Assembly (NCBI RefSeq): GCF_003337555.1 | Contig: NZ_QPJK01000001.1 | Span: 62,001 to 126,000, forward strand | DNA from: Pseudorhodoferax soli | GTDB lineage: Bacteria > Pseudomonadota > Gammaproteobacteria > Burkholderiales > Burkholderiaceae_C | Direction: 5' to 3' | DNA: 64,000 bases | Shown: in pieces, positions 42,868 to 51,077 of the stretch | How positions within the stretch are numbered: the first letter of the stretch is position 1 | Layout of the letters: each line of letters opens with the position of its first letter | Notes under the pieces: generated by a model | Told to the model about the DNA's origin: nothing | Databases searched by the model: none | What the model saw: the letters and a program-made list of their open reading frames with translations, nothing else | Program-made: the position numbers and the translations under genes

Positions 42868-43624
42868 TGGCGGCGGCCTCGGCCGCCATGGCCTGCACCA
42901 CCTCGGGCACGCGGCTGGCCGGCATGCGCGCCGTGATCGTCGCCACGGCGATGCCGGCAACGGTGCGGCCCTCGGGGTCGCGCACCGGCACGGCCACGGC
43001 GCGCGAGCCCGGCACCACACCCACAGCTGCGAAGGCATGGTCCTGCCGGCGCACGCGCTCGGCGCGGCGCAGCAGCTCGTCGGGATCGATCTGCATGGCC
43101 AGCAGGCGCTGGCGGTTGCGTTGCACCACCTCGCGCATCTCGTCCTCGGGCAGCGAGGCCAGCAGCACCAGGCCGCTGACGCCCACGCCCAGTGGCCGGC
43201 GCGCGCCGACCTCGATGGACAGCACCTTGACCGGGTAGCTGCCGACGCAGCGCGCCAGGCACACGGAGTCGTCGCCGTTGCGGATGGTCAGGAAGGTGGT
43301 GTCGCCCAGCGATTCGCCGAGCGCGCGCAGGTGCGGCTCCGCCAGGCCGCGCAGCGGAAAGCGCGCCCGCCGCGCCAGGCCGAGCAGCGCGACCTCGCCG
43401 CCGATCAGGTAGCGCCGCGTGGCGGCGTCCTGCTCGCAGGCGCCTTCCTCGACGAGCACGCGCAGGATGCGGTGCGCCGTCGGCCGGTTCAGGCCGCAGG
43501 CGCGCACCACGTCGACCAGGCGTACCCCCAGTTCCTGGCCCGCCGCCACGATGCGCAGCACGGCCAGCGCGCGGCGGATGCTCTGCGCGCCGTCGGTGCT
43601 GCGGGCGGGCGCATCGACGCTCAC
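42815..43624 (-). CDS. IclR-family transcriptional regulator
   Basis: A 269-residue regulator starting at a GTG that overlaps the stop of the flavin reductase-like gene (GTGA). The N-terminal winged helix spans about 12-75 ([36 protein letters not shown]), the effector domain about 90-260 ([60 protein letters not shown]). IclR regulators commonly control aromatic catabolism. The divergent catabolic operon starting at 44449 is the probable target. The longer open frame upstream is another frame of the reductase gene. Confidence 0.9.
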   Translation of the reverse strand: MSVDAPARSTDGAQSIRRALAVLRIVAAGQELGVRLVDVVRACGLNRPTAHRILRVLVEEGACEQDAATRRYLIGGEVALLGLARRARFPLRGLAEPHLRALGESLGDTTFLTIRNGDDSVCLARCVGSYPVKVLSIEVGARRPLGVGVSGLVLLASLPEDEMREVVQRNRQRLLAMQIDPDELLRRAERVRRQDHAFAAVGVVPGSRAVAVPVRDPEGRTVAGIAVATITARMPASRVPEVVQAMAAEAAAITAKLAGQAPPRRRAPA

Positions 43625-44241
43625 GGCATCTCGGCCTTGGCCGTCTGCGGCACGGCGCGCAAGGTGACGATCTCGCCCAGCGTCGCGTAGTTCGGCCCGC
43701 CGATGCGGCACACCGGGTCGAGTTCCGTGGTCTGCACCTTGCCGTCGCGGTACAGGCCGTCGCGCAGGTGGAATACCGTGATCTCGCCGACGATGAACTC
43801 GGCCCCGGTGCTGCCGAACTCGATCACGCGGTCGAGCCGGCATTCCATGGCCACGGGCGCATCCAGCAGGCGCGGCGTGCGCACCGTGGTGCCGGGCGCC
43901 GTGGCCAAGCCAAGCAGTTCGGCCTCGCTGACATCGGGCGCATGCTCGACGCTGCTCTCGTGGATGGCGTGCAACTGGCCGCTGTGGCCGATGTTGACCA
44001 CGAACTCGCGCATGGCGTGGATGTTGGCGCCCGTGTCCTTGCGCGTGCCGCGCTTGCGGCCGATGTTCACGCCCAGCATGGGCGGCTTGTTCGACACGAA
44101 GGTGAAGCACGAGAACGGCGCGAGGTTGACCACGCCTTCCTCGTTCAGCGTCGTGATCCAGGCGATGGGACGCGGCACGACCACACCGGACAGCAGACGG
44201 TAGGTGGCCTCGGGGCTCAGGGAGTCGGCGGTGATGTGCAT
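43621..44241 (-). CDS. Flavin reductase-like FMN-binding protein
   Basis: A 206-residue protein of the flavin reductase-like (DIM6/NTAB) family. YRLLSGVVVPRPIAWITTLNEEG, NLAPFSCFTFVSNKPPMLGVN and DTGANIHAMREFVVNI are the family's FMN-contact regions. Such proteins reduce FMN for two-component monooxygenases or act as FMN-binding oxidoreductases of unknown substrate. No flavin-dependent oxygenase partner is adjacent. It is co-transcribed with the IclR regulator and divergent from the catabolic operon. Confidence 0.87.
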   Translation of the reverse strand: MHITADSLSPEATYRLLSGVVVPRPIAWITTLNEEGVVNLAPFSCFTFVSNKPPMLGVNIGRKRGTRKDTGANIHAMREFVVNIGHSGQLHAIHESSVEHAPDVSEAELLGLATAPGTTVRTPRLLDAPVAMECRLDRVIEFGSTGAEFIVGEITVFHLRDGLYRDGKVQTTELDPVCRIGGPNYATLGEIVTLRAVPQTAKAEMP

Positions 44242-44448
44242 GCGCTGGCTTGTCTCGGTGAATGGGATGCCCGCATTGTCCGGACGCAGCGCGCCACACG
44301 GCGAGCGCCACATCGTGCAAACGTCCATAGTGTGGAACAAATTCGAGTTATTGCGTTGCAGCAAATCCGGCCCGGTCCGTAGAGTCCAGGCCATGCGGCG
44401 CCACCTCCGGCGCCGCTCCCGCTTCGCACCAACACAAGGAGACATCGG
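44242..44448. promoter_or_regulatory. Divergent control region of the catabolic operon
   Basis: These 207 bases, locally AT-richer, lie between the reductase/IclR genes and the Bug-type gene. An inverted repeat TCCA-TAGTG-TGGA (44324-44336) continues into AACAAATTC and is a candidate IclR operator. On the plus strand TTGCAG (44356-44361) and TAGAGT (44380-44385) with an 18-base spacer form a possible promoter, and AAGGAGA just before the ATG at 44449 is a strong ribosome site. Confidence 0.45.
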
Positions 44449-45420
44449 ATGAAAGCCCTGCCCCTGCTCGCCGCCTCGGCCATCGCCTTCGGCACGTTCG
44501 CCACCCCCGTCCAGGCCCAGGCCTGGCCCGACAAACCGGTGCGCCTGGTGCTGCCCTACCCGCCGGGCGGCAACGTCGACAGCGCCGCGCGCGTGATCAG
44601 CGAGCAGCTGCAGCAGATCTTCAAGCAGCCCTTCATCGTCGACAACAAGCCCGGTGCGGGCGGCCTGATCGCGGGCGAGCACGTGGCCCGCTCGGCACCC
44701 GACGGCTATACCTTCTTCATGGGCGCGAACGGCCCCATCCTGTTCTCGCCCATCATCTTTCGCCGCGCCGCCTACGACTGGAAGAAGGACTTCACGCCCG
44801 TGGGTTCGGTCTCGTTCACGCCGCTGCTGCTGCAGGTCAACCCCAAGCTGCCGTACAAGACCTTCGCCGAGTTCCTGGCCGCTGCCAAGAGCGCGCCAGG
44901 CCGCATCACCATGGCATCGCCCGGCGCGGGCACGACCAACCACCTCGTCAGCGAATACCTGCAGAGCGCCACCGGCGCCAAGTGGACCACCGCCCACTAC
45001 AAGGGCAACGCGCCGGCCACCACCGACCTGCTGGGCGGCCAGGTGGACTTCAACTTCGACCAGCTGTCCGTGGCCCAGCCCTTCATCCAGCAGGGCCGCA
45101 CGCGCGCGCTGGCCGTGACCTCGGCCAAGCGGCTGGCCAGCCTGCCCGATGTGCCCACGCTGGCGGAATCGGGCTTTCCGGGCTTCAGCGCCGAGACCTT
45201 CACGGGCGTGATGGCGCCCGCTGCGACGCCCAAGGACATCGTCGTGAAGTTCTCGGCCGCACTGCAGAAGATCCTGGCCGACAAGGCGGTGCAGGACAAG
45301 TTCGCGACCCTGGGCGCCGAAGCGCGCGCCATGACGCCCGAGCAGTTCGGGCAGTTCCTCGCCAAGGAGGACGCGCAATGGACCAAGGTCATCCAGCAAT
45401 CCAACATCAGTGCAGAGTGA
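44449..45420 (+). CDS. Bug-family (TctC-like) periplasmic binding protein
   Basis: A 323-residue exported binding protein of the tripartite tricarboxylate transporter class, greatly expanded in Comamonadaceae. It has a signal peptide cut after VQAQA, then WPDKPVRLVLPYPPGGNVDSAARV, IVDNKPGAGGLIAGEHVA, PGAGTTNHL and LPDVPTLAESGFPGF, which are family signatures. It should capture a carboxylate (perhaps the aromatic or muconate-like substrate of the following enzymes). The TctA/TctB membrane subunits are not in the window. It is the first gene of the operon and has an AAGGAGA ribosome site. Confidence 0.93.
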   Translation: MKALPLLAASAIAFGTFATPVQAQAWPDKPVRLVLPYPPGGNVDSAARVISEQLQQIFKQPFIVDNKPGAGGLIAGEHVARSAPDGYTFFMGANGPILFSPIIFRRAAYDWKKDFTPVGSVSFTPLLLQVNPKLPYKTFAEFLAAAKSAPGRITMASPGAGTTNHLVSEYLQSATGAKWTTAHYKGNAPATTDLLGGQVDFNFDQLSVAQPFIQQGRTRALAVTSAKRLASLPDVPTLAESGFPGFSAETFTGVMAPAATPKDIVVKFSAALQKILADKAVQDKFATLGAEARAMTPEQFGQFLAKEDAQWTKVIQQSNISAE

Positions 45421-45422
45421 AC

Positions 45423-45836
45423 ATGGACAACACCCGCCTCACGCGCTCCGCCCCGCCGGGCCGCACCAGCATCTACGTCGAGGGCTTCAGCCACAAGAAC
45501 CCCATCCCCGCGGGCTGCCGCATCGGGCCGCTGCTCATGAGCGGCAGCATCCAGGGCAACGACCCGGCCACGGGCAAGCCGGCGGCCGGCATCGAGGCGC
45601 AGTGCCGCTGCATGCTGGAGAACGTGCGCCGCATCGTCGAGGCCGCCGGCGGCCGCACGGACGACATCGTCAAGCTCACGGTCTGGATGCAGGACCGCAC
45701 GCAGCGGCCCGCGCTCAACGCGCCCTGGCTCGAGATGTTCCCCGACGCCGCCACGCGCCCGGCCCGCCACACCATGCAGGCCGAACTCGACATGGGCAAG
45801 CTCATCGAGTGCGACTTCACCGCGTACATCGCCTGA
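45423..45836 (+). CDS. RidA-family (YjgF) enamine/imine deaminase-like protein
   Basis: A 137-residue protein starting 2 bases after the Bug-type gene. FSHKNPIPAGCRIGPLLMSGSI, CRCMLENVRRIVEAAGG, DDIVKLTVWMQDR and the end RHTMQAELDMGKLIECDFTAYIA fit the trimeric RidA fold. RPARHTMQA keeps the position of the substrate-carboxylate-binding arginine. Some operon-linked members are 2-aminomuconate deaminases, which would fit the downstream FAH, hydratase and aldolase genes, but sequence alone does not prove it. Confidence 0.88.
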   Translation: MDNTRLTRSAPPGRTSIYVEGFSHKNPIPAGCRIGPLLMSGSIQGNDPATGKPAAGIEAQCRCMLENVRRIVEAAGGRTDDIVKLTVWMQDRTQRPALNAPWLEMFPDAATRPARHTMQAELDMGKLIECDFTAYIA

Positions 45837-45838
45837 CC

Positions 45839-46726
45839 ATGCCCGACTACCTGCCCTTCGACCCGCAGCCGCGTGCCCCCCATCCGCTGCCGCCGGCCCT
45901 GGCCTGCGACAGCCAGTTCCACGTGTTCGGCCCGCCCGCGCAGTACCCCGTGCGGCCCGGCGCGGCCTACACCATGCCGACCGCGACCTGGCAGGTCGCG
46001 CAGGCCTTGCACCGCACCCTGGGCATCCAGCGCGGCGTGATCGTGCAGGCCACGACCTACGGCGCCGACCACACCGTGGTGCTGGACGCGCTGGCCGGCC
46101 TGAACGGCGAGGGTCCGCGCAACTACGTGGCCTGTGCCAACGCCGTCGTACTCAGCGAGCGCGACGACGCCTACCTGCACCGTCTGCACGACGCCGGCGT
46201 GCGCGGCGCACGCTTCACCCGCGCCGGCCTCGGCATCAGCCTCACGCCGGCCGAACAGCAACGCGCCTTCGACCGCTGCCGCGAGATGGGCTGGTACGTG
46301 AAGGTGCAGCCCGAGGCCAGCGGCATCGCCGAGCAGATCGCGGCCTTCGAGCAGCTGGATATCCCGGTGCTGATCGACCACATGGGCCGGCCCGACCTGG
46401 CCAAGGGCGAGGCCGATGCCGGCCTGGCCAAGCTCGTGGAGCTGCTGGGCCGCGGCAACTTCTGGGTCATGCTGTCGCTGTCGGAGAAGACCTCGAGGAC
46501 GGGCTTTCCGTGGGACGACGTGCTGCCGCTCGCGCGCCGGCTGATCGACGCCGCGCCCGCGCGCTGCGTCTGGGGCAGCGACTGGCCGCACCCGGTCTCG
46601 GTCAAGCAGCCGCCCAACGAGGGCGACCTCATGGAACTGGCCTACCGCTTCGCGCCCGACGCAGCCACGCTGCACAAGCTGCTGGTCAGCAACCCCGCCA
46701 CCTTCTTCGGCTTCGACACCCCATGA
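45839..46726 (+). CDS. Amidohydrolase-superfamily lactonase (2-pyrone-4,6-dicarboxylate hydrolase-like)
   Basis: A 295-residue TIM-barrel hydrolase. ALACDSQFHVFGPPAQYPV resembles the LigI start but has DSQFHVF instead of D-x-H; IPVLIDHMGRPDLAKG and CVWGSDWPHPV carry the later barrel histidine and aspartate. The family hydrolyses lactones of aromatic-ring fission products or related cyclic esters, often without a tightly bound metal. The start ATG lies 2 bases after the RidA stop; the longer upstream frame is a shadow. It lies in an operon with FAH-type and HpaH/HpaI-type genes. Confidence 0.85.
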   Translation: MPDYLPFDPQPRAPHPLPPALACDSQFHVFGPPAQYPVRPGAAYTMPTATWQVAQALHRTLGIQRGVIVQATTYGADHTVVLDALAGLNGEGPRNYVACANAVVLSERDDAYLHRLHDAGVRGARFTRAGLGISLTPAEQQRAFDRCREMGWYVKVQPEASGIAEQIAAFEQLDIPVLIDHMGRPDLAKGEADAGLAKLVELLGRGNFWVMLSLSEKTSRTGFPWDDVLPLARRLIDAAPARCVWGSDWPHPVSVKQPPNEGDLMELAYRFAPDAATLHKLLVSNPATFFGFDTP

Positions 46727-47601
46727 AACTCCTCACCTTCCGTTCCCAGGGCACCGTGCGCTGGGGCGCCGCCGTCGATGGCGGCATCGTCGACCTCGCG
46801 CGCCGGCTGCCCGGCATCGCCTCGGTCAAGGCCTTGCTCGAAGGCGGCGACGCTGCGCTGCAGCAGGCGCGTGCGGCACTGGCCGATGCCCGGCCGGACC
46901 TGCAGCTGGCCGATGTGCAGTTGCTGGTGCCCGTGCAGCAGCCCGAGAAGATCCTGTGCATCGGCGTGAACTACGCGCACCGCAACGCCGAATACAAGGA
47001 CGGCAGCACGCTGCCCCAGCACCCCAGCATCTTCGTGCGCTTTCCGGACTCCTTCGTCGGCCACGGCGAGGCGCTGCTGGCGCCGCCCGAGTCGCAGCAG
47101 CTGGACTACGAGGGCGAGATCGTCATCGCCATCGGCCGCCCCGTGCGCCGCGCTTCGTCGCGCGAGGAAGCGCTGGCCGCCATCGGCGGGCTGACCATCA
47201 TGAACGAGGGCACCATCCGCGACTGGGTGCACCACGCCAAGTTCAACGTCACGCAGGGCAAGAACTGGCAGGGCTCGGGCGCCATCGGCCCCTGGATCGT
47301 CACGGCCGACGAGTTCACCGCGGGCTACGGCCAGCTGCACCTCACGACCCACGTGAACGGCGAGCTGCGCCAGGACGACACCACGGCCAGCCTGATGTTC
47401 GACTTCGCGCACCTGGTCACCTACCTGTCGACCTTCATCACGCTCAAGCCCGGCGACCTGATCGCCACCGGCACGCCGATCGGCGCCGGTGTGCGCTTCG
47501 AGCCACCGCGCTTCCTCAAGGCCGGCGACCGTGTCGAGGTCACGGTGGACGGCATCGGCACGCTGTCCAACCCCGTGCGCGACGAGGAGGTGCTGCGATG
47601 A
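46723..47601 (+). CDS. Fumarylacetoacetate hydrolase-family protein
   Basis: A 292-residue FAH-superfamily enzyme. The N-terminal cap domain (KLLTFRSQGTVRWGAAVDGG) precedes the catalytic region (EKILCIGVNYAHRNAEYKDG, DYEGEIVIAIGRPVR, GTPIGAGVRFEPPRFLKAGD) with the acidic metal ligands. Family members are hydrolases or decarboxylases acting on ring-fission products, such as oxo-dioate decarboxylase HpaG or fumarylpyruvate hydrolase. Placed before hpaH and hpaI, a decarboxylase or isomerase role is plausible. Overlaps its neighbours by ATGA on both sides. Confidence 0.88.
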   Translation: MKLLTFRSQGTVRWGAAVDGGIVDLARRLPGIASVKALLEGGDAALQQARAALADARPDLQLADVQLLVPVQQPEKILCIGVNYAHRNAEYKDGSTLPQHPSIFVRFPDSFVGHGEALLAPPESQQLDYEGEIVIAIGRPVRRASSREEALAAIGGLTIMNEGTIRDWVHHAKFNVTQGKNWQGSGAIGPWIVTADEFTAGYGQLHLTTHVNGELRQDDTTASLMFDFAHLVTYLSTFITLKPGDLIATGTPIGAGVRFEPPRFLKAGDRVEVTVDGIGTLSNPVRDEEVLR

Positions 47602-48410
47602 GCCTCGACACCACCGTCATCGAGGCCATTGCCGCGCAGCTGCAGCAGGCGGAAGCAACCCGCCAGCCCTGCCCCATCGTCTCGCTGCAGCATCCCGGCA
47701 TGCAGATCGAGGACGCCTATGCGGTCCAGGCCGCCTGGATGGCGCTCAAGCAGCGCGCGGGTCGCCGCATCAAGGGCCACAAGATCGGCCTGACCTCCAA
47801 GGCCATGCAGCGCGCGGTCGGCATCGACGAGCCCGACTTCGGCGTGCTGCTGGACGACATGTTCTTCCGTGACGGCGCGGTGATCCCCACCGAGCGCTAC
47901 CTGGCGTTGCGCATCGAGGCGGAACTGGCCTTCGTGCTCGACAAGCCGCTGGCGGGCCCGGACTGCACGCTGTTCGATGTGCTCGACGCCACGGCCTACG
48001 TGACGCCGGCGCTGGAGATCCTCGACGCCCGCATGCACCGCGTGGACCCGGCCACGAAGAAGCCGCGCACCGTGCTTGACACCATCTCCGACAACGCGGC
48101 CAACTGCGCGCTGGTGCTGGGCGGGCGGCCGTTCAAGCCCCAACTGGTTGATGCCGACATGCGCCGCATCGGCGCCATCGTCAGCAAGAACGGCGAGGTC
48201 GAGGAGACCGGCCTGGCCGCCGGCGTGCTGAACCACCCCGGCTACGGCATTGCCTGGCTGGCCAACCGGCTGCACCGCCACGGCGTGACGCTGCAGGCCG
48301 GCGAGGTGGTGCTGGCGGGCTCCTTCATCCGGCCGATCGAGGTGGCCAAGGGCGATACCATCGTTGCGGACTATGGTGAATTCGGCACGGTGTCGTGCCA
48401 CTTCGGATGA
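47598..48410 (+). CDS. hpaH: 2-oxo-hept-4-ene-1,7-dioate hydratase family (HpaH-like)
   Basis: A 270-residue hydratase/decarboxylase-superfamily protein: [68 protein letters not shown], and [16 protein letters not shown] are diagnostic of HpaH. It adds water to an oxo-enoate to make the 4-hydroxy-2-oxo acid that the next enzyme cleaves. It overlaps both neighbours by ATGA. A homolog acting on the related 2-oxopent-4-enoate is possible, but the dioate-type HpaI next door favours a dicarboxylate. Confidence 0.87.
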   Translation: MSLDTTVIEAIAAQLQQAEATRQPCPIVSLQHPGMQIEDAYAVQAAWMALKQRAGRRIKGHKIGLTSKAMQRAVGIDEPDFGVLLDDMFFRDGAVIPTERYLALRIEAELAFVLDKPLAGPDCTLFDVLDATAYVTPALEILDARMHRVDPATKKPRTVLDTISDNAANCALVLGGRPFKPQLVDADMRRIGAIVSKNGEVEETGLAAGVLNHPGYGIAWLANRLHRHGVTLQAGEVVLAGSFIRPIEVAKGDTIVADYGEFGTVSCHFG

Positions 48411-49213
48411 ACGAACACATGCGCAATCCCTTCAAAGAGGCGCTGGCTGCCGGCCAGCCGCAGATCGGCCTGTGGCTCTCGCTGGCCGAGGCCTACACGG
48501 CCGAGATCTGCGCCACGGCCGGCTTCGACTGGCTGCTGGTCGATGGCGAGCACGCACCCAACGACGTGCGCAGCATCCTCGCGCAGCTGCAGGCCGTGGC
48601 GCCCTACCGCGCCCAGCCTGTGGTCCGTGCGGTCGAGGGCAGCACGGCGCTGGTCAAGCAGCTGCTGGACATCGGCGCGTGCAACCTGCTCGTGCCCATG
48701 GTCGACACGGCCGAGCAGGCACGCGCCATGGTGGCCGCCACGCGTTATCCGCCCGAGGGCGTGCGCGGCGTGGGCTCGGCCATCGCACGCGCCTCGCGCT
48801 GGAACACCCGCACCCAGTACCTGGACGAGGCCAACGCCGAGGTCTGCCTGCTGGTGCAGGCCGAGACCGCGACGGCGCTGCGCAACCTGGATGCGATCTG
48901 CGCCGTCGATGGCGTCGATGGCGTGTTCATCGGCCCGGCCGACCTGGCCGCCTCCATGGGCCACCGCGGCAACCCGGGCCATCCCGAGGTGCAGTCCGCC
49001 ATCGAGAGCGGCATCGCCACCATCGTCGCCAGCGGCAAGGCCGCCGGCATCCTGACCGGCGACGCGGCACTGGCACGCCGCTACCTGGCACTGGGCGCGC
49101 GCTTCGTGGCGGTGGGCGTGGAGGTGAGCCTGCTGGCCCAGGCCACGCGCCGGCTGGCGGCCGACTTCGGGCTGGGCCAGGACAGCGCGGCAGACGGCCG
49201 CTCCGGCTACTGA
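48407..49213 (+). CDS. hpaI: 4-hydroxy-2-oxo-heptane-1,7-dioate aldolase family (HpaI-like)
   Basis: A 268-residue class II aldolase: [105 protein letters not shown]. Metal ligands Glu and Asp of the HpaI barrel are present. It splits a 4-hydroxy-2-oxo acid into pyruvate and an aldehyde (succinic semialdehyde for the dioate). It is the last gene of the operon. The hairpin GGCCAGGGCCCGGCC just after the stop (from 49222) is GC-rich but lacks a T-run. Confidence 0.9.
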   Translation: MNEHMRNPFKEALAAGQPQIGLWLSLAEAYTAEICATAGFDWLLVDGEHAPNDVRSILAQLQAVAPYRAQPVVRAVEGSTALVKQLLDIGACNLLVPMVDTAEQARAMVAATRYPPEGVRGVGSAIARASRWNTRTQYLDEANAEVCLLVQAETATALRNLDAICAVDGVDGVFIGPADLAASMGHRGNPGHPEVQSAIESGIATIVASGKAAGILTGDAALARRYLALGARFVAVGVEVSLLAQATRRLAADFGLGQDSAADGRSGY

Positions 49214-49409
49214 ACCAGCCCGGCCAGGGCCCGGCCGGCACGGCAGGATGCCGCATGTATGCAGTTCAGAAAGTCCGGCCGACTGTGCGAAAGTCATCGT
49301 TTCGGGCGGATTGGTCACTGCATATGTGTGAAATAGGAGCGGTTTGCTTCCTATAGTGGTGCAGCCGCTGCACCACCGCAGCCCCTCCATCCAGCCCAGG
49401 CCCAAGGGG

Positions 49410-51077
49410 ATGCCGACTTCTCCGCTTTCGCTGCCACCCAGCGCCCCTTCCGGCATGGCCATGCTCGAACTGGTGTGCATGGCCCTGGCGTTCCTGCTGG
49501 CGCTGCTGGCGGTGGTCGCATGGCGACAGCGGCGTGCGCTGCGCACCGCGCGCGGCGAATCACTGCAGCTGCACGAGGAGACAGCAGCGCTGCGGCGACG
49601 GCAGGATGCCGATGAGGCCAATGCCCGCACCGTGGAGAGCTTCCGGGCCGCCGCGCTGCAGGCCCAGCAACGCGAGGCGCTATACGCCTCGCTGATCAAC
49701 GGCATGCCGGGCGCCGCCTACCGCTGCAGCGCCGACGAGAACTGGAGCGTGCTGTTCATCAGCGAGGCCGTGCTCGCGCTGTCGGGCTGGTCGCCGGCCG
49801 ACTACCTGGCCGCGCCCGAACTGCTGCGCGAGCTGGTGCATCCGGACGACCATGCGCGCGTGACGGCGGAGGTGCAGGCCGCCCTGGACGCCGGCCGCAG
49901 CTACACCCTCGAATACCGCGCCATGCACCGCGATGGCCACAGCTTCTGGGCCTGGGAGCGCGGCAAGGCCGTGCGCGACGCCACGGGCCGCGTGCTGTGG
50001 CTGGACGGGGTGGTGGTGGACATCAGCGAACGCAAGGGGATGGAGCAGGCGCTGCGCGACGCCAAGGACCGCGCAGAGCAGGCGGTGGCCGCCAAGACCA
50101 CCTTCCTCGCCAACATGGGCCACGAGGTGCGCACACCGCTGAACGCCATCATCGGCTTCTCCGAGATCGTGCTGCGCAACGAGCTCGACATGCGGCAGCG
50201 CCAGTATGTGTTCAAGGTGCGCCAGGCCGCCACCGCGCTGCTGCGGCTCATGAACGACATCCTGGACATGGCCAAGCTGGAGCGCAGCCAGCTGCAGTGC
50301 GAGACGGTCGACTTCTCGCTGCGCGCCCTCGCGCAGGAGGCCCTGGCCAGCCAGCATGCGGCGGCCGAGCAAAAGGGCCTGGCGCTGCGCCTGGACGCCG
50401 AGCCCGGCCTCGGCGACGCCTTCCAGGGCGACGGGCCGCGGCTGCGCCAGGTGCTGGACAAGCTGCTGGACAACGCCGTCAAGTTCACCGAGCAGGGCAC
50501 GGTGCGGCTGCAGCTGGCGCGCCAGCATGGCCAGGTGCTGCTGGCCGTGCACGACACCGGCATCGGCATCGCAGCGCAAGACCAGGCCCGCGTCTTCGAC
50601 GCCTTCTCCCAGGCCGATGGCTCGGCGAGCCGGCGCTTCGGCGGCACGGGCCTGGGCATCACGCTGGCGCGGCAACTGGTCCAACGCATGGGCGGCACGC
50701 TGACGCTGCAGAGCACGCCCGGCCAGGGCAGCGTGTTCCGCGTGCTGGTGCCGCTGCAGGAAGGCGCCGGGCCGGGCGCCGCGCAGGCCGCAGACGGCAC
50801 ACCGTCCGCGCCGTCGCATGAGGCACCCTTGCCCGCCGGCCTGCAGGCGCTGTTCGATGCGCCCGATCCCGACGAGCAGCCCTGGCACGACTCGCTGCGT
50901 GCCACCGCGGCAGCCCTGCGCAACGGCGAGCAGGACGAGGCGGACCTGCCCGTGCTGCTGCAACGCCTGCGCGGCCAGGGCCTCGCGCAGCACGTGGCCC
51001 AGGTGGAACAGGCGCTGGCCCGGTTCGACCTGGACCGCGCGGCCGAGCTGCTGGAAGCGCTGCCGGCGCGGCGTTAG
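49410..51077 (+). CDS. PAS-domain sensor histidine kinase, orphan
   Basis: A 555-residue kinase. It has one hydrophobic N-terminal segment (about 15-37, MLELVCMALAFLLALLAVVAW), a coiled region, a PAS/PAC domain (about 90-215: YRCSADENWSVLFISEAVL, WLDGVVVDISERKGMEQAL), HisKA with HEVRTP (ANMGHEVRTPLNAIIGFSE) and a full ATPase domain (KLLDNAVKFTEQG, DTGIGI, FGGTGLGITLA). The last ~80 residues after the ATPase are helical and Ala/Leu-rich but lack a clear Hpt or receiver motif. It is unrelated in architecture to HK1-HK8. No response regulator is adjacent. Its stop overlaps the convergent mobA stop. Confidence 0.88.
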   Translation: MPTSPLSLPPSAPSGMAMLELVCMALAFLLALLAVVAWRQRRALRTARGESLQLHEETAALRRRQDADEANARTVESFRAAALQAQQREALYASLINGMPGAAYRCSADENWSVLFISEAVLALSGWSPADYLAAPELLRELVHPDDHARVTAEVQAALDAGRSYTLEYRAMHRDGHSFWAWERGKAVRDATGRVLWLDGVVVDISERKGMEQALRDAKDRAEQAVAAKTTFLANMGHEVRTPLNAIIGFSEIVLRNELDMRQRQYVFKVRQAATALLRLMNDILDMAKLERSQLQCETVDFSLRALAQEALASQHAAAEQKGLALRLDAEPGLGDAFQGDGPRLRQVLDKLLDNAVKFTEQGTVRLQLARQHGQVLLAVHDTGIGIAAQDQARVFDAFSQADGSASRRFGGTGLGITLARQLVQRMGGTLTLQSTPGQGSVFRVLVPLQEGAGPGAAQAADGTPSAPSHEAPLPAGLQALFDAPDPDEQPWHDSLRATAAALRNGEQDEADLPVLLQRLRGQGLAQHVAQVEQALARFDLDRAAELLEALPARR

